From Chromera velia (taxonomy: Eukaryota > Sar > Chromeraceae), in NCBI GenBank assembly GCA_018398765.1, contig JAHBMJ010003908.1:49730-85718 (forward strand): 35,989 bases of DNA, written 5' to 3'. This document shows, one piece after another, positions 21,392 to 32,183 of this stretch; within the stretch, counting starts at the first letter, position 1; each line of letters begins with the position of its first letter. Position numbers and translations under genes: made by a program. The notes below the pieces were generated by a model. It did no database searches and was not told the origin of the DNA. It saw nothing but the letters and a program-made list of their open reading frames with translations.

Positions 21392-22703
21392 TACATCAGA
21401 TCTGAAAGACACTGTACAATCTCTAAGCAGCGGACGCTTTTAAAAGGGTTTTATTTGGCTATGCGTAGAGCGATATATGTAGATATGCACCTGATTGTCT
21501 AGCTGATTGTACGGTAGCCTTCTGCTTTTGGCTCTTGGAGTCCAAGGTCTCTCACTAGGTCTCTGAATATTACATTGATCAATGATTGATAGGTAGATTG
21601 ATGATCATACCTGGAATATCCTGGAATCCGGTCCTGGATTTCTTACGCTAAAGTCAATTTTACTGTCAATTTTAAGCTATTTAGTTAGAATTGTTGTAAT
21701 TCTCAAAACTAGTCTCAAAACTTATTTAGTTCAGAACTAGGTCTAGAAGTGGCCGAGGAAGTCGCGTAATGCTAGGCTACTAGCTAGGCTAGAAGGCCTA
21801 ATGGCCGAGCCTAAGGCCCTAGCTAAGGCCGGGCTCTACTACTCTAGTAATGGTCAGAGTTACGATCAGTAACAATTTATTTACTAACAAAACTGATAAC
21901 TTTGAAATTAGTAATAATCATTACAAATTAATTGGGCTAGAAATTGGGTGGCAACTAGGGCGGCAATAGGCTCATCACGCCCTGGATCAGGCCGCGCAGA
22001 TATCATCTGAGATAATGTGAGATATGTATATAGATATGTGTATTTTAGTGTTCATTGCGACTTTGATCTAGACTTTGATTCATATATAAGGACTTGGATT
22101 GGCTCACTATTGCATCGTTCTAGGCATCGTTCAAAAGTTTTTGATACGTGCGATCAAATTATGATCGATGAATTTATAGGTAGAAACGGAGTTCGAGGAC
22201 TTGGCTGTCCATATAGACGCTGCGATTGATGAAGTACACAAAGAAGCCTGCCGTGCACTGCGTGCAGGGAACGGCCCAGGTTCCATCAGTCGTGCCATGC
22301 AAATCATTTCATTGACTTCTAATGCTCTCCAAGTCACACGGTGAATTGGAGGGAGGCACAAACTGCGACGAGCAAGCACGTGGTGGGGAGCCCGACCGAC
22401 CTACGAGGACTTGATTTTGGAACTGAATGCGGCGACGGGCGTGGCAGCTGCATGCATATGAGTTTCAGATTTCATCAGCCCTTCCATCGGTTTCCTTCAA
22501 ATTCTGCGTATTCACGAACGAACGGGCCCTCCGTCAGATTCAAGCAGACGCATCGGATGGATGCATATCATGAAAACAAAAAAACGTGCATGCATCAACA
22601 AAGGCCTCACACGCAGACTACAGGGGACAATTGAACAAAATATTCAGAATGAAGTCTAGACTACACTTCCCTTCCCCCCCCTCTCGCTTTCTCTCTTTTC
22701 TCT
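21392..22703. other. Convergent intergenic region, AT-rich, no gene recognised
   Basis: Lies between the 3' ends of the coiled-coil (+) and SfsA-like (-) genes. AT-rich to about 22200, with TTGATCAATGATTGAT near 21580 and a cluster of CTAGGCT/GGCCTAA/CTAAGGC words at 21765-21840. Short frames after 22200 have no support. Confidence 0.55.
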
Positions 22704-25700
22704 TCAGTGCCCTCCCCCGAAGTCCAAAACCCGCCGGAGATGTTCCTCGTCAACCGCCCCTCCCGAATTCTCCACCGACTCTGCAAACTTCACGGGCAGC
22801 CTCTTTCCTGCAAACGCCCTCCCGTCTGCGGTCCATAGAATGTCGTGAGCGAGGAGCAGAACCCCACTTTTCTGCGCTCTCCAACACACGGAAGCAAACA
22901 GCGGGTCCGAGCCTTCGAAGGGCCTCATGCAACCACAGTCGCTGCGGGAGACAAGAAAGAGGACGATGCAATGACGAAGACGGCGGCCGCTCGCAGTGCC
23001 CTTCTCTTTTTCTTTTTCTTTTGGAGAATCACCCCTGTCTGCTGTCTCCTCCATTTCGCTCTTCTTACTGCCTTCCTTCTCCTTCTCTTCTTTCTTGCTG
23101 TTTCCCTTCTCTTTTTCTTTCTTTGCACCCGTTTTCGCCTTATTTGGTTCATTGAACACTACGGGAAGGTTGCCGACTTTCATCTCGGTCAGAGAGTGTA
23201 TGTGCTTGATCGCACGCTCTGATACGACCCCAACCTGCAGATAGACGCGCACGTGCAGATCCGGACTCCTTTAAGTTAGTCAACTTTTGGGATTCTCCAC
23301 AGATAGAGAGAGAGAGAGAGAGTAGACAGATCGAGAGACACGAAGGCAGGCCGAAAGGCAGATGACGTCTTTCGATCATACATTCACCACGCAGCAGTCA
23401 ACAAAGAGGGTATCTGCTGAACGACTGAGCGATCGAGAAGGGGGGGGAGGCTGCCTGCGGGAGCGAGGAGAGACGACTAGGGGAGAAAGGCGACTTGAAA
23501 ACAACGAAGGATTTGAGCTGGCTATATCCTCAAATTAATGCAGAAGGGACACACACGCAAACGGAGAGAGATAGGGATCGATTTGCAGGAACCCCCACCG
23601 CAGCACGAACACTCTTTTGTTTCTGGAAGCAGGGGCACACACAACACTGTAACCTCGTTCAGATTGGAGGGCCAAAACGCAGCGCTCTTCCCTCGAATCA
23701 GGAAAGAAAGTGGACGTCGAAGGATCGAGACAGACCCGCTTTCTGTCACTGCAATCTGAACCAGAGAGGTTTCATCTTCCAATTGCACGATACAAATGGA
23801 TGGGGGGTGGATGATTCAATTCACTTTGCATACCTGCTCTCAGAGCTCACCTCCGGTTTGAGACTTCCATGAGGAAAGATGGCATGTCTCTCTGCCCCCC
23901 CCCACTCTCGAGTGTATGCTCCCACGGGATGCCGTTCAATTGGAACCCCCCCCTCCTCTGCGGTCGGAAAGTCAGCGTCCACTGCAGTCTTCACTTCAAC
24001 CAGGCTGAAGTCTCCGTCTTCATGATCGACTACAAAGTCGACCCGGTGACTCTTTCCAATTATCACCTGCTTTCGGAATCCAGGGAAGTCTCCGAGCTCC
24101 TCTCGGAAGAAGCCTTTCAAAAGAAGGCGTTCAGCGAGGCACTCACCCACCATCGGATGAGACCCCACAACCGCACCCACACCATCGGTGCGGGGTTCCA
24201 CTACCAGTTGGATCACGTGGCTACACGCTTTCCCCTTTCCCTTGCCCGGAGCTTCAGACACGAAGACCTCCTTTCCGGGGACAATCAGACCCGAACAATC
24301 AAGAGCGGGCGAGTGCGCAGAGGTCTCCGTTGCCAGAGCCTCGGAGGGCAGCTCAGACCCCCCCGAGGCGTCTGCCCTGACGAGCACAGAGGGCTCTACG
24401 TCCGCTGGAAGGAGACAGACGTCGGCCACGTAGGGCGTCTTGACCTTCTTCGAGGGCCTCGATCGCAGAACAGCTCTCTGCAAGAGAAAACCAAACACAG
24501 AAAGAAAGACAGGAAGGAAGGAAGACAAAAGTAAGTGAGTTATCTGCGTAATGCATGGCGAAGGAAGGGTGCCAGAGGTGGATCAGAGGAAAGAGAGGAA
24601 ATGGAGGAAACAAAAGCAACGGAACCTGACGACAAACAAAGGACCTGGAGGCCAAAGCCCAACAAGACTTTCTCTTAATACCTCTTTACGGCTTGAAAAA
24701 TCGACGGCCTTTTTCTCAAGGAGGGCATGCAGAAGTGTGCATTTACTTTCATGGAAGTAAATGCACGCACAATTTCTCACGGAGGCCATGCAGAAGAGCG
24801 GAGAGAGAGGGGAACCATCACAAAAGGAAATCTGTACCACCGAACAGAACCTTCATTGTGCTGTGTTGACTGTTGACAGTCCCTCACACACACCGTCACG
24901 CATGCAGAGAGGATCGATCGAAAGAGGACATAATTTCGAATGCGGCTGCATGCAGGGAGGGAAAGACCGCTAGTACCTAAGACTGACTGACATGTAGGGG
25001 TCCCACGTTCATGAGCATCTGGAGGCTCTCCCTTTCCCTTCCGGCGTCTCCGTCTGGTCCTTCAATAATATTATCGCTCTGAGAGGGGGGGCTGAAGGCA
25101 GCCGGTTGGATGGGAAAGTATCGAGGCGTCTGCCCCTCTTTGTAAGGCACGGGCATGGTCGCAGTGACTGGCTTTGGCTTCTTTTGTTTCGGGTTGGAAG
25201 GGCCCGCTTCCGCTTCGGTCTGTTTTCCTTTTTCGCGTCCTTTCTTCTCCCCTGCTTCCTTCCGCTTTGCAGTCCTTTTCTTTTTCTCTTCAGACGATAC
25301 GGAGGGTTCTGCTGAGTTTTCGTTCTCGTCGCCCTTCGCGTCTCTCTTTTGAACTTTCCGGGGCCTATGCGACGTCTCTGTAGAAACCGTCAAGGAGGCA
25401 CTCGCACTTGTCTGTACGCTGACTGAGCCCGACACCGCGAGGGACTGCGGAGCCACCGCGTCATCTTCAATGAACACCACTGACTCTGATGAGTCTCTGC
25501 CCTGAAGACTGCGCCCCCTTTTCCGGGATAGTCCCCCTGAAGGCAGATCAACCAATGGACAGGACACAGGTTGTGTGTGAATTCATGAATGCGATTCTTT
25601 CAGGAAAAGACACAATGCACGACGCAGGCCGATCGAACATTTGCGTGAAGACAAAAAAAATTCGACTGACTCTGGTGGGCCTTGCTGTCCTGATTCTGTT

Positions 25701-25878
25701 GACTAGCGATCTCTGCGGACTTCCCCCCGAGCTGCTTCGCAGATTTGTCCCCAGAGTCTTCGTCTGCATGCCCAGCGCCGAGAGCCGAATCTTGAGAAGA
25801 CATCCGGAGGCTCCTGCTTCTCGTCATCCTCATTTGGATCGAGGTGGAGGAGGAGGAAGAAGAGGAGAAAGACGCCAT
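22704..25878 (-). CDS. SfsA-family protein with disordered N-terminal extension, 4 exons
   Basis: Exons 25878-25671, 25536-24992, 24477-23851, 23234-22704 join in phase (1911 nt, 636 aa). The SfsA fold begins at the exon 2/3 junction with GPLHRAVLRSRPSKKVKTPY. It continues with PGKEVFVSEAPGKG and the catalytic-type block HRVDF (D398) ... SLVEVKTA (E412, K414), a PD-(D/E)XK-like D/ExK arrangement. Then come VGVVSERAIKHIHSLTEM, and CIVLFLVSRSD ... SDPLFASVCWRAQKSGVLLL at the C-terminus. Bacterial SfsA is a DNA-binding protein linked to maltose gene expression, with a predicted nuclease-like fold. Two additions are unusual: about 245 residues of Ser/Lys-rich sequence with basic clusters (SRKRGRS, KKKRTAKRK) in front, and a Lys/Glu-rich insert of about 60 residues inside the C-terminal half. 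Nuclear targeting is possible, not shown. Confidence 0.85.
23298..23322. repeat. (GA)n microsatellite
   Basis: Short GA run in the last intron of the SfsA-like gene. Confidence 0.85.
24712..24796. mobile_element. Hairpin element with 24-bp flanking direct repeats
   Basis: Perfect 12-bp arms GTGCATTTACTT (24737-24748) and AAGTAAATGCAC (24755-24766) with a 6-bp loop. Flanked by 24-bp direct repeats at 24712-24735 and 24773-24796 with two mismatches, both ending CATGCAGAAG. It lies in the intron between SfsA exons 2 and 3. The arm sequence is unrelated to the elements near 2.5 and 30.6 kb. Confidence 0.75.
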
Positions 25879-26701
25879 GACAGAAGGATGGTGGAGACGG
25901 ATCTGAAACGAGGAGAATTTTCTGGGATGATGGATAAGTCGCAAACTGCTCTTTTTTCCTTGACACAAAGCCGGCCAAAAAAGAGAAAATGCAAAGAAAA
26001 CGCACAAACTGCCCTTTTGCATGCAATTGTGTGGTGATCCTCTGCACAGGAACTCAACAGTCAGAGAAAAGTATAGCTTTCAAGTTCAAGACCTCCCAGG
26101 CGTTTGCCATGGCACCACGTCTTGAATGTTCAGTCTTTCTGCTGGTGCAGAAACCTCTCAGGACACTTCGCTGCACCACTTGCATTTGTGTGACCGTGAC
26201 CATGTGCACCACGGTGATCCATGGTGATCTTCAGTGCTTTCACTGCTTTGAAGATCTTCGAAGACTGTCTGACATTGTCTGACAGACATGCAGTGATAGA
26301 CGGACGCCGCGGCCGGGAGCGGCGCGCGCGGCCGGCCCCCGGGCCATGAATGCCCGTCCACCAAAATCACTGTCTGCATACTGTCTGCATGCGTCTGACA
26401 GTCTCTGCTGCATCTATGCTGCATCTCTATTGCATCTCTGCTGCCTCTGCAATCTGTTGGCTGCATTATGATGCACCCTACTATATTCAACTCTAACCTG
26501 TAGCGTAAGAGCTTCACTGTTGGCCTGAAAGGCTCGAAGACGGATCCGTTCATTGAAGAGATTTTTGATAGAAATTGTGTTGTGCCAACCCAGCTAGTTT
26601 GAATCTTTCATGTCCCGTCTCCTTTCCGATTAAAGGAAGTTGCTTGTCGAACGGAGAGGCAAGGCTGGGAACCACGCTGCATGTGAGAGCCTTCTGCTGC
26701 G
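25879..26701. promoter_or_regulatory. Divergent intergenic region between SfsA-like and PRCC-like genes
   Basis: Head-to-head spacer of 823 bp that must hold both promoters. It contains the CpG island at 26300-26360 and, to its right, a run of CTGCATCT/CTGTCTGCAT words (26370-26460). No coding segment was recognised. Confidence 0.5.
26300..26360. promoter_or_regulatory. CpG-rich island in a divergent promoter
   Basis: GACGCCGCGGCCGGG, GCGGCGCGCGCGGCCGG and GGGCCATGAATGCCC, the last close to GGGCCATGCATGGCCC in the island near 6570. It lies about 340 bp before the PRCC ATG and 420 bp before the SfsA ATG. Confidence 0.4.
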
Positions 26702-29700
26702 ATGAAGAAAACACTGATTGAATATGGAGACTCGGACTCGGAGGCTGAGGAGCAGCAGACGGGGAAGAAGTCCATTGGACTCCCAGCGCTGTTTCAGCAG
26801 CAGTCAAAGCAACAGGCGACAAAGCGCGTGCTACCTCTCCCTTCCCTCCTGCCCAAGGTAAAGGCACCTGCAGAGGAGAAGGAAGAGATAGAGCCCCCAC
26901 TAAAGAAGCAAGCACAAGAATTGAAAGCAAAAGAGGAGCTTGCAAGACAGAACCGGAATGCGCAAGGAGGTGGGAGTCTTCTCAACTTCCTACCGAAACC
27001 CGTCAATTCATCTGCAGCCTCTCTGTCGTTTGAGAGCGGATCGGGGAAGGTTTTAGGGTCAGGGTCGGGGTCTGGAAGTGGTGGAATTCTTCAGCTCGGA
27101 GGAGCCAGATCGTTCGTGAAGAGACAGGAAGGGTCAGTACCTCCGCCCGGAGACAGGGGGAAGGAGGAAAGTAGGGAAGGTGAAGTCTCACTGAAGAGGG
27201 GATTGGGTGATGACGAGAGTGAGAGTGACGGTGATTATGAAGGCTCCTTGCTGACCGCTCCGCTGAAGGGAAATGGAGAACCAAAACCGAGCGGGGAAGC
27301 AGATGAAAAAAAGGCACAGCAGGCAGAGGCTCAAGGAGTCACCGGCCTCTTCACTCTGTTCAACAAGTATGACGAGGACAGCGATGAAGATGACACTGCC
27401 GGTGCAAAGCCCTCTCCGAGTTTCCCGTCCTCTTCCTCATCCTCTTCTGCTTCTGCGGCGCCTGTCGTCGGGCCGGTGATGGGACCCCAAGTGGTCCCCG
27501 GCCCCGTCATGGGCCCCACATTTCCCCCGGCAGCACTGGGGGGGGCGAATTATGAGCCGTCAGTCAGAAGACGCACTTTCCCTCTTGCCACCAGTTCCCT
27601 CTGTCCCCTTTCCGCTGTGTTCTTTCTGTGTTTTGTTTCCCTTTCCCCTTCCTCCTTCTCCTTCCTCTACTTTTTATAGTACAAAAAAATCGACTGCATG
27701 CAAAAAATGCGTTCTTCCCTCCCCCGTCTCTTCTTGTGTCTGTCCTTCGTTCCCTGCAGGCAGATGCCTGCAGCAGGGGGGGTATGGGATTCCGCGTACT
27801 ACAGTGTGCCCCTTCCCCTCGGGGGCCACGGCATGTCTTCCTCCTCCTCCCAGCAGCCCCTGACGGTGGCGGCTCCCGGGGGGGCCTCGGCGTCTTCCTC
27901 GTGGAGTCAGCAGATGTTCCAGCAGAGGCACCAGGAAGCGTCGGCCAACGCACAACACGAAGGTGCAGATGTCCTGGCGAGGGGGCCAAAGGGAAGAGAG
28001 GTAAGTGAGTGAGTGGGTGTGTGACTGGGTCAGAAGTTGAGTTTGTTAGACCTTAATCCGGCGGCTCGCCTTTGTTCCTCTCCATTCGTTGGAAAAAGAG
28101 TGTTCTTGTGAGTGGGTGACTGACTGACTTGGGGTGAAAGAGTGCATGGGAGAGAATGTAAACAGACCCACCAAAAGGTTGGTCGGCTCCGTGAAGCCTT
28201 GCGCTTCTGCGAAAGGGGCTTCGCCTTTTTTTTTTGTTTTTTTTGAACGCCAAGTTTGTGCCTGTCCGTTTTTACGCACTTTCCCCCTGTCCCTTCCCTT
28301 CGTTCACTCTTTCTGGTGTCCCTGCTTCCTTCCTTCCTTCCTTCCTTACTTACTTCCTTCCTTCCTTCCTTCCTTCCTTCCTTCTCTCTCCCCTTCCCTT
28401 CCCTTCTGTTCCCTGCAGTGGAAACTTCTGAACGGAGGCGAGGGCGAAGGGGGGATGAAGAGCATCGCTTCGATCAACGCAGACTCCCTCAGGGACCCTG
28501 ATTGGTCTGTCTGTCTGCCTTTCTTTCTTTCTTTTCTTTCTTTCTTTCTTTCTTTCTTTTCTTTCTTTCTTTCGTTCGTTTCTTTCTTTCTTTCTTTTCT
28601 TTTCTTTCTTTCTTTCTTTCTTTCTTCCTTCTTTGTCTGTTGTGTGCATGAATTAAGAAAAGGACGGAGAAGAAGAAACATACAGTCTGTCTGTCTGCCT
28701 GCCTGCATTCTTGCCTGTCTCTTCGTCTGTCTGCTTGTCTGCCTAAATCTGTCTGTCTGCCTCCCTCCGGAGAGAGAGACATGCAGCGCGCAGAAAACAG
28801 CAAAAGGGCCAAGAAACACACACAGGGAACGAATGAGCAAGGAGAAAGGGCCAAGAAACACAAAAGGGGAACAAATCAATAAAAAGAAAGGGAATAGGCA
28901 GAAAGGTGTACAGATTGAGAAGTTCAAAGACACGAGAAGAAGTTCGAATAAGTAGAAAACGACCACCGTCATCAAGAGGCAGGCAACCAGGGTCGCTTTC
29001 TGCGATCCAGCAAGAGCGGCATTAAACCTAAAGACTCTCTCTGAGTTTCTCTCTCTCGCGCACATACGTGGACACTACTGCATGAAAACCACAACGAAGC
29101 AACGAATATTTTCTTTCCTCATGCCACTTATGCCAAACAGGAAGGCAGGCAGAAAAAAACAGAAGCAGACAGGGCCTAATGATCGATCCTCCCTCCCTTC
29201 CTTTTCTCTGTCTCTCTCTCTGTACTTTTTTGTGCTTGCGTGCCTGCATGGCGTTTTTCATTTGTGCTTTTGATGTCGCACTCTTTTGCATACCTGACTG
29301 TGATTCTGTTCATCTTCTGTGTGCTGTGTGTCTCCCCTCGCATTTGTACTTTCGTCTTTCTTTACCCAGAGAGAGCAGAGAGCTTCTGCAGAAGAACACA
29401 CACCCCACACAAACACCCGCGTACATGCATGTGCCAGCCATTCCTATGGAAACGGATGCGAGTCAAGCCGTCGTGCGGCCACTTAAGAGAGGGTTTTCGT
29501 TTGATTTCTTTACTGCAGATAGTGGGCCATAATTTTCGACGCTGCTGATTTTCAAGGACACATGAACGTTCATCTCTTGTGTCCTCCTTTTGCGAGGGGG
29601 CTCCTGTCTGTCTGTCCGTGTGCAGGTACAAGCGGCAACAGATGGAGCAGCAGGAAAAGCAAGCAAGCCAGAGGGACAAGGTGAGTGCCTACTTTGACTC

Positions 29701-31712
29701 TTATTTCTTTTTTCCCCTTCACCACATCCACACGTTCGGCGCCTTGAGTGTATTTCGCAATTTGCCTGTCCGTCTATCTCATGTCTGCGGATCTCCTTAC
29801 ATGTGGCAGCCAAGCAGACATGGAAGGAATTGGAAGAGAGCATCAACGAAGCCACCCACTTTGACTGAAAGGGAACGCACGCGCAGTCTGCATGACTGTA
29901 TTCCTTCTCGTCCCTTCGGACTGATTCATCAGGCCGGGCATGCAGATGGTCCTCTGACGCACGCAAGAACGCAAGGATGAGTCCTTGCGTGCGTCAGTTG
30001 ATTCATCAGGCCGGGCATGCAGATGGTCCACTTTGTTCTTTCGTTTACTTACCTCGCGCATGTGACCGTCTGTCTGTTTGTCTGTCTGTCTTTCTTTTTG
30101 TTTGTTGTGTTCATGAAGAAAAGGAGGGAGAAGAACAAACATATAGTCTGCCTGTCTGTCTGTCTGTCTGGGGGAATCCCTCTCGGCCTGTCCTTCCTTC
30201 TGTCGAGTCTCCTCAATTGCCGGAAGGAAGGCCTTCCTTGCTTGCTTCTGCCATGCCTCTGTTTAATTGCATGTCCCTTTCCATGGGCCATCTGTGTTTT
30301 ATTCCGATCCTTCCTCCATTGACTTCTGTCCTCTCTGTGTGCATGCTCCAGATTTCCTTCCTTCAATGCACTCACTAGAGAGGGGAAGAGAGAAGAGAGC
30401 AACAGACCCCCTGGCTGGCTTGAAACATTCGAAAGACCTCTCTGAGCTCGTTTGAATGATCGATCTAGCCCCCCCGTGTCTCTGTCTCCCTCCTCTCGTT
30501 CCTTCCACTGTCTTCACCGGCAGGCACCGCAAGACACCCTCATTCTTCTTTTCTTCTCCCCTCCCCCGCATGCACTCACTCTCTCCGTTGCAAAAAAGCA
30601 GAAGAAGCCCATCATCACGCAGAGATGGGATCCCTTCATTTTCATACAGAATGCATTCATACAGAAAAATAATTCTGTATGAGAATGAACGAATGCAGAA
30701 GAAGCCCATCATCACGCAGAGATGGGATCCCTTCATTTTCATACAGAATGCATTCATACAGAAAAATAATTCTGTATGAGAATGAATGAATGCAGAAGAA
30801 GCCGATCGTCACGCAGAGATGGGATCCCTTCATTTTCATACAGAATGCATTCATACAGAAAAATAATTCTGTATGAGAATGAATGAATGAATGCAGAAGA
30901 AGCCGATCGTCACGCAGAGATGGGATCCCTTCATTTTCATACAGAATGCATTCATACAGTAAAATAATTCTGTATGAGAATGAATGAATGCAGAAGAAGC
31001 CGATCGTCACGCAGAGATGGGATCCCGAGCAGAGGGCTGCAGTCATGGCGACCCTGCCGGGGGGAACGTCCAAGAAGAAACACCAGGTTGGTTGGTCGCT
31101 AGGGGGGTGCATGGATATGTGCATGGGTGTGTGGGTAAGTACATGGACGTCTGTGTGCTCATCTGCATCTCAGTATTCGTCTTCGCCTTTCCAGCTCCTT
31201 CCGCGCATCTCCATGCAGTTCTCCCATGCCCCCGTACGCCGTTTCTACTGCAGTGTCTGTCTATCCGTCGATCTGGCTGGCTACGTGCGTGCCTGTCCGC
31301 ATTGTCTGCATGATCCCTCGTTCTGCCGCCTTTCTCTTCCGTCCGTTTTTTTGGCCTTTGCACTACTCTTGTTCATGTTGGAGGAGCGGCGAAGGGGAAG
31401 AAAATTTGGCCGTCTGACTCTCTGTTTGCCCGCCTGCCTGCTGGCCAGAAGGCAATGAGGGAAGAAAAGACAGACCGAGAAAACAGGGGGGAGGGGGGGG
31501 GGGGGCAAACAGACGAATGAAAGAGAAAGGAAGGAAGGAAGGAAGAAAGAAAGGAAGGAAGGAAGGAAAAATGAAGGAAGTAATGAATGAATGAATGCTT
31601 GCAGATCAGCTGGCTCGCCCACGAGGCGCAAGAAAGGGAAGCAGAGCTGGTCGAGAAGATGTCGCAAAGCAGAAAGACAAAGGGCGAGACTTACGCGAAG
31701 TATGGCTGGTGA
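26702..31712 (+). CDS. PRCC-family protein (splicing-associated), 6 exons
   Basis: Exons 26702-27558, 27760-28000, 28419-28504, 29626-29680, 30994-31086 and 31605-31712 join in phase (1440 nt, 479 aa). The C-terminus is diagnostic: GTSKKKHQ at the end of exon 5 followed by ISWLAHEAQEREAELVEKM and ending ETYAKYGW. Animal PRCC ends in a KHQITYLIHQAKE block and a terminal QAKYGF. The N-terminus starts MKKTLIEYGDSDSEAEE, an acidic opening also typical of PRCC, followed by disordered Pro/Ser/Gly-rich sequence. Human PRCC is nuclear, associates with pre-mRNA splicing factors and binds MAD2B. Exon 1 could instead end at 27562 with exon 2 from 27764. Exon 5 is unusual: its first 33 bp occur four more times upstream, separated by hairpins, and only the last copy continues into the conserved coding sequence. 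Confidence 0.85.
28328..28388. repeat. (CTTC)n
   Basis: CTTC units just before the acceptor of PRCC exon 3; it may serve as part of the polypyrimidine tract. Confidence 0.9.
28520..28632. repeat. (CTTT)n
   Basis: CTTT array beginning just after the donor of PRCC exon 3, in intron 3. Confidence 0.93.
28684..28765. repeat. (GTCT)/(GCCT) repeats
   Basis: Degenerate GTCT units in PRCC intron 3. Similar GTCT runs occur near 30065-30170. Confidence 0.8.
29922..30029. mobile_element. Hairpin element with 31-bp identical flanking direct repeats
   Basis: Perfect 14-bp arms CTGACGCACGCAAG (29954-29967) and CTTGCGTGCGTCAG (29984-29997) with a 16-bp loop. Flanked by identical 31-bp direct repeats at 29922-29952 and 29999-30029, both beginning TGATTCATCAGGCCGGGC. 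It is in PRCC intron 4. Identity of the flanks suggests a recent event. Confidence 0.8.
30598..31026. mobile_element. Tandem array: five copies of the PRCC exon-5 start separated by four hairpins
   Basis: A GCAG plus 33 bp encoding KKP[IV][IV]... occurs with its AAG at 30602, 30699, 30796, 30897 and 30994 (period 97, 97, 101, 97). Between copies is a hairpin of about 60 bp with 18-bp arms, TTCATTTTCATACAGAAT against ATTCTGTATGAGAATGAA, one mismatch. Copies 1-2 and 3-5 differ by two shared substitutions. A good polypyrimidine tract precedes only copy 1. Reading through any of copies 1-4 gives FIFIQNAFIQKNNSV and then a stop. Confidence 0.9.
31526..31577. repeat. (GGAA)n
   Basis: GGAA units close to the acceptor of the last PRCC exon, preceded by a G-rich run at about 31488-31505. 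Confidence 0.9.
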
Positions 31713-32183
31713 CCCTACGATTCGATCAGCTTTGGATCTCTTGCGGTTGGAGTGTACCTGCATCAAATTAAGCGACTGAATATGACTCTAGTCTCTAGAT
31801 ATGACTAAATGATACTAAATGTTTGCATAGTCCAGAACCAATAGACGCCGCAACATTTGTATCGTCATTTCTGTAAGCACGTTGCGATTTGTTTTCTCAG
31901 CACGCTGTGCATGACCACCAACCCTAGCACCAACCGCGGAGTGCATAACCAAGATAGATCATCAACTGGATCATCAATCTAGCCATCAATAGTACTATAT
32001 CATTCTATATATGTGAGTTAATTTGTCGTCTTTAAACTTAGGCTGGAACTTGAAATTCGCTTATTTTTTTTCTTTCGCCACCACTTTACGTAATCGATTA
32101 GACCTATGTCCTTACGATTGATTGATTGATTGATTGATATCTGGCTCATATTTTTATATAGATTAAATCGCTAGTCAAATCGA

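Noticed and set aside
30598-31026. CRISPR-like array of repeats and spacers
   Set aside because: The 'spacers' are near-identical hairpins and the 'repeats' are copies of an exon start in a eukaryotic gene.
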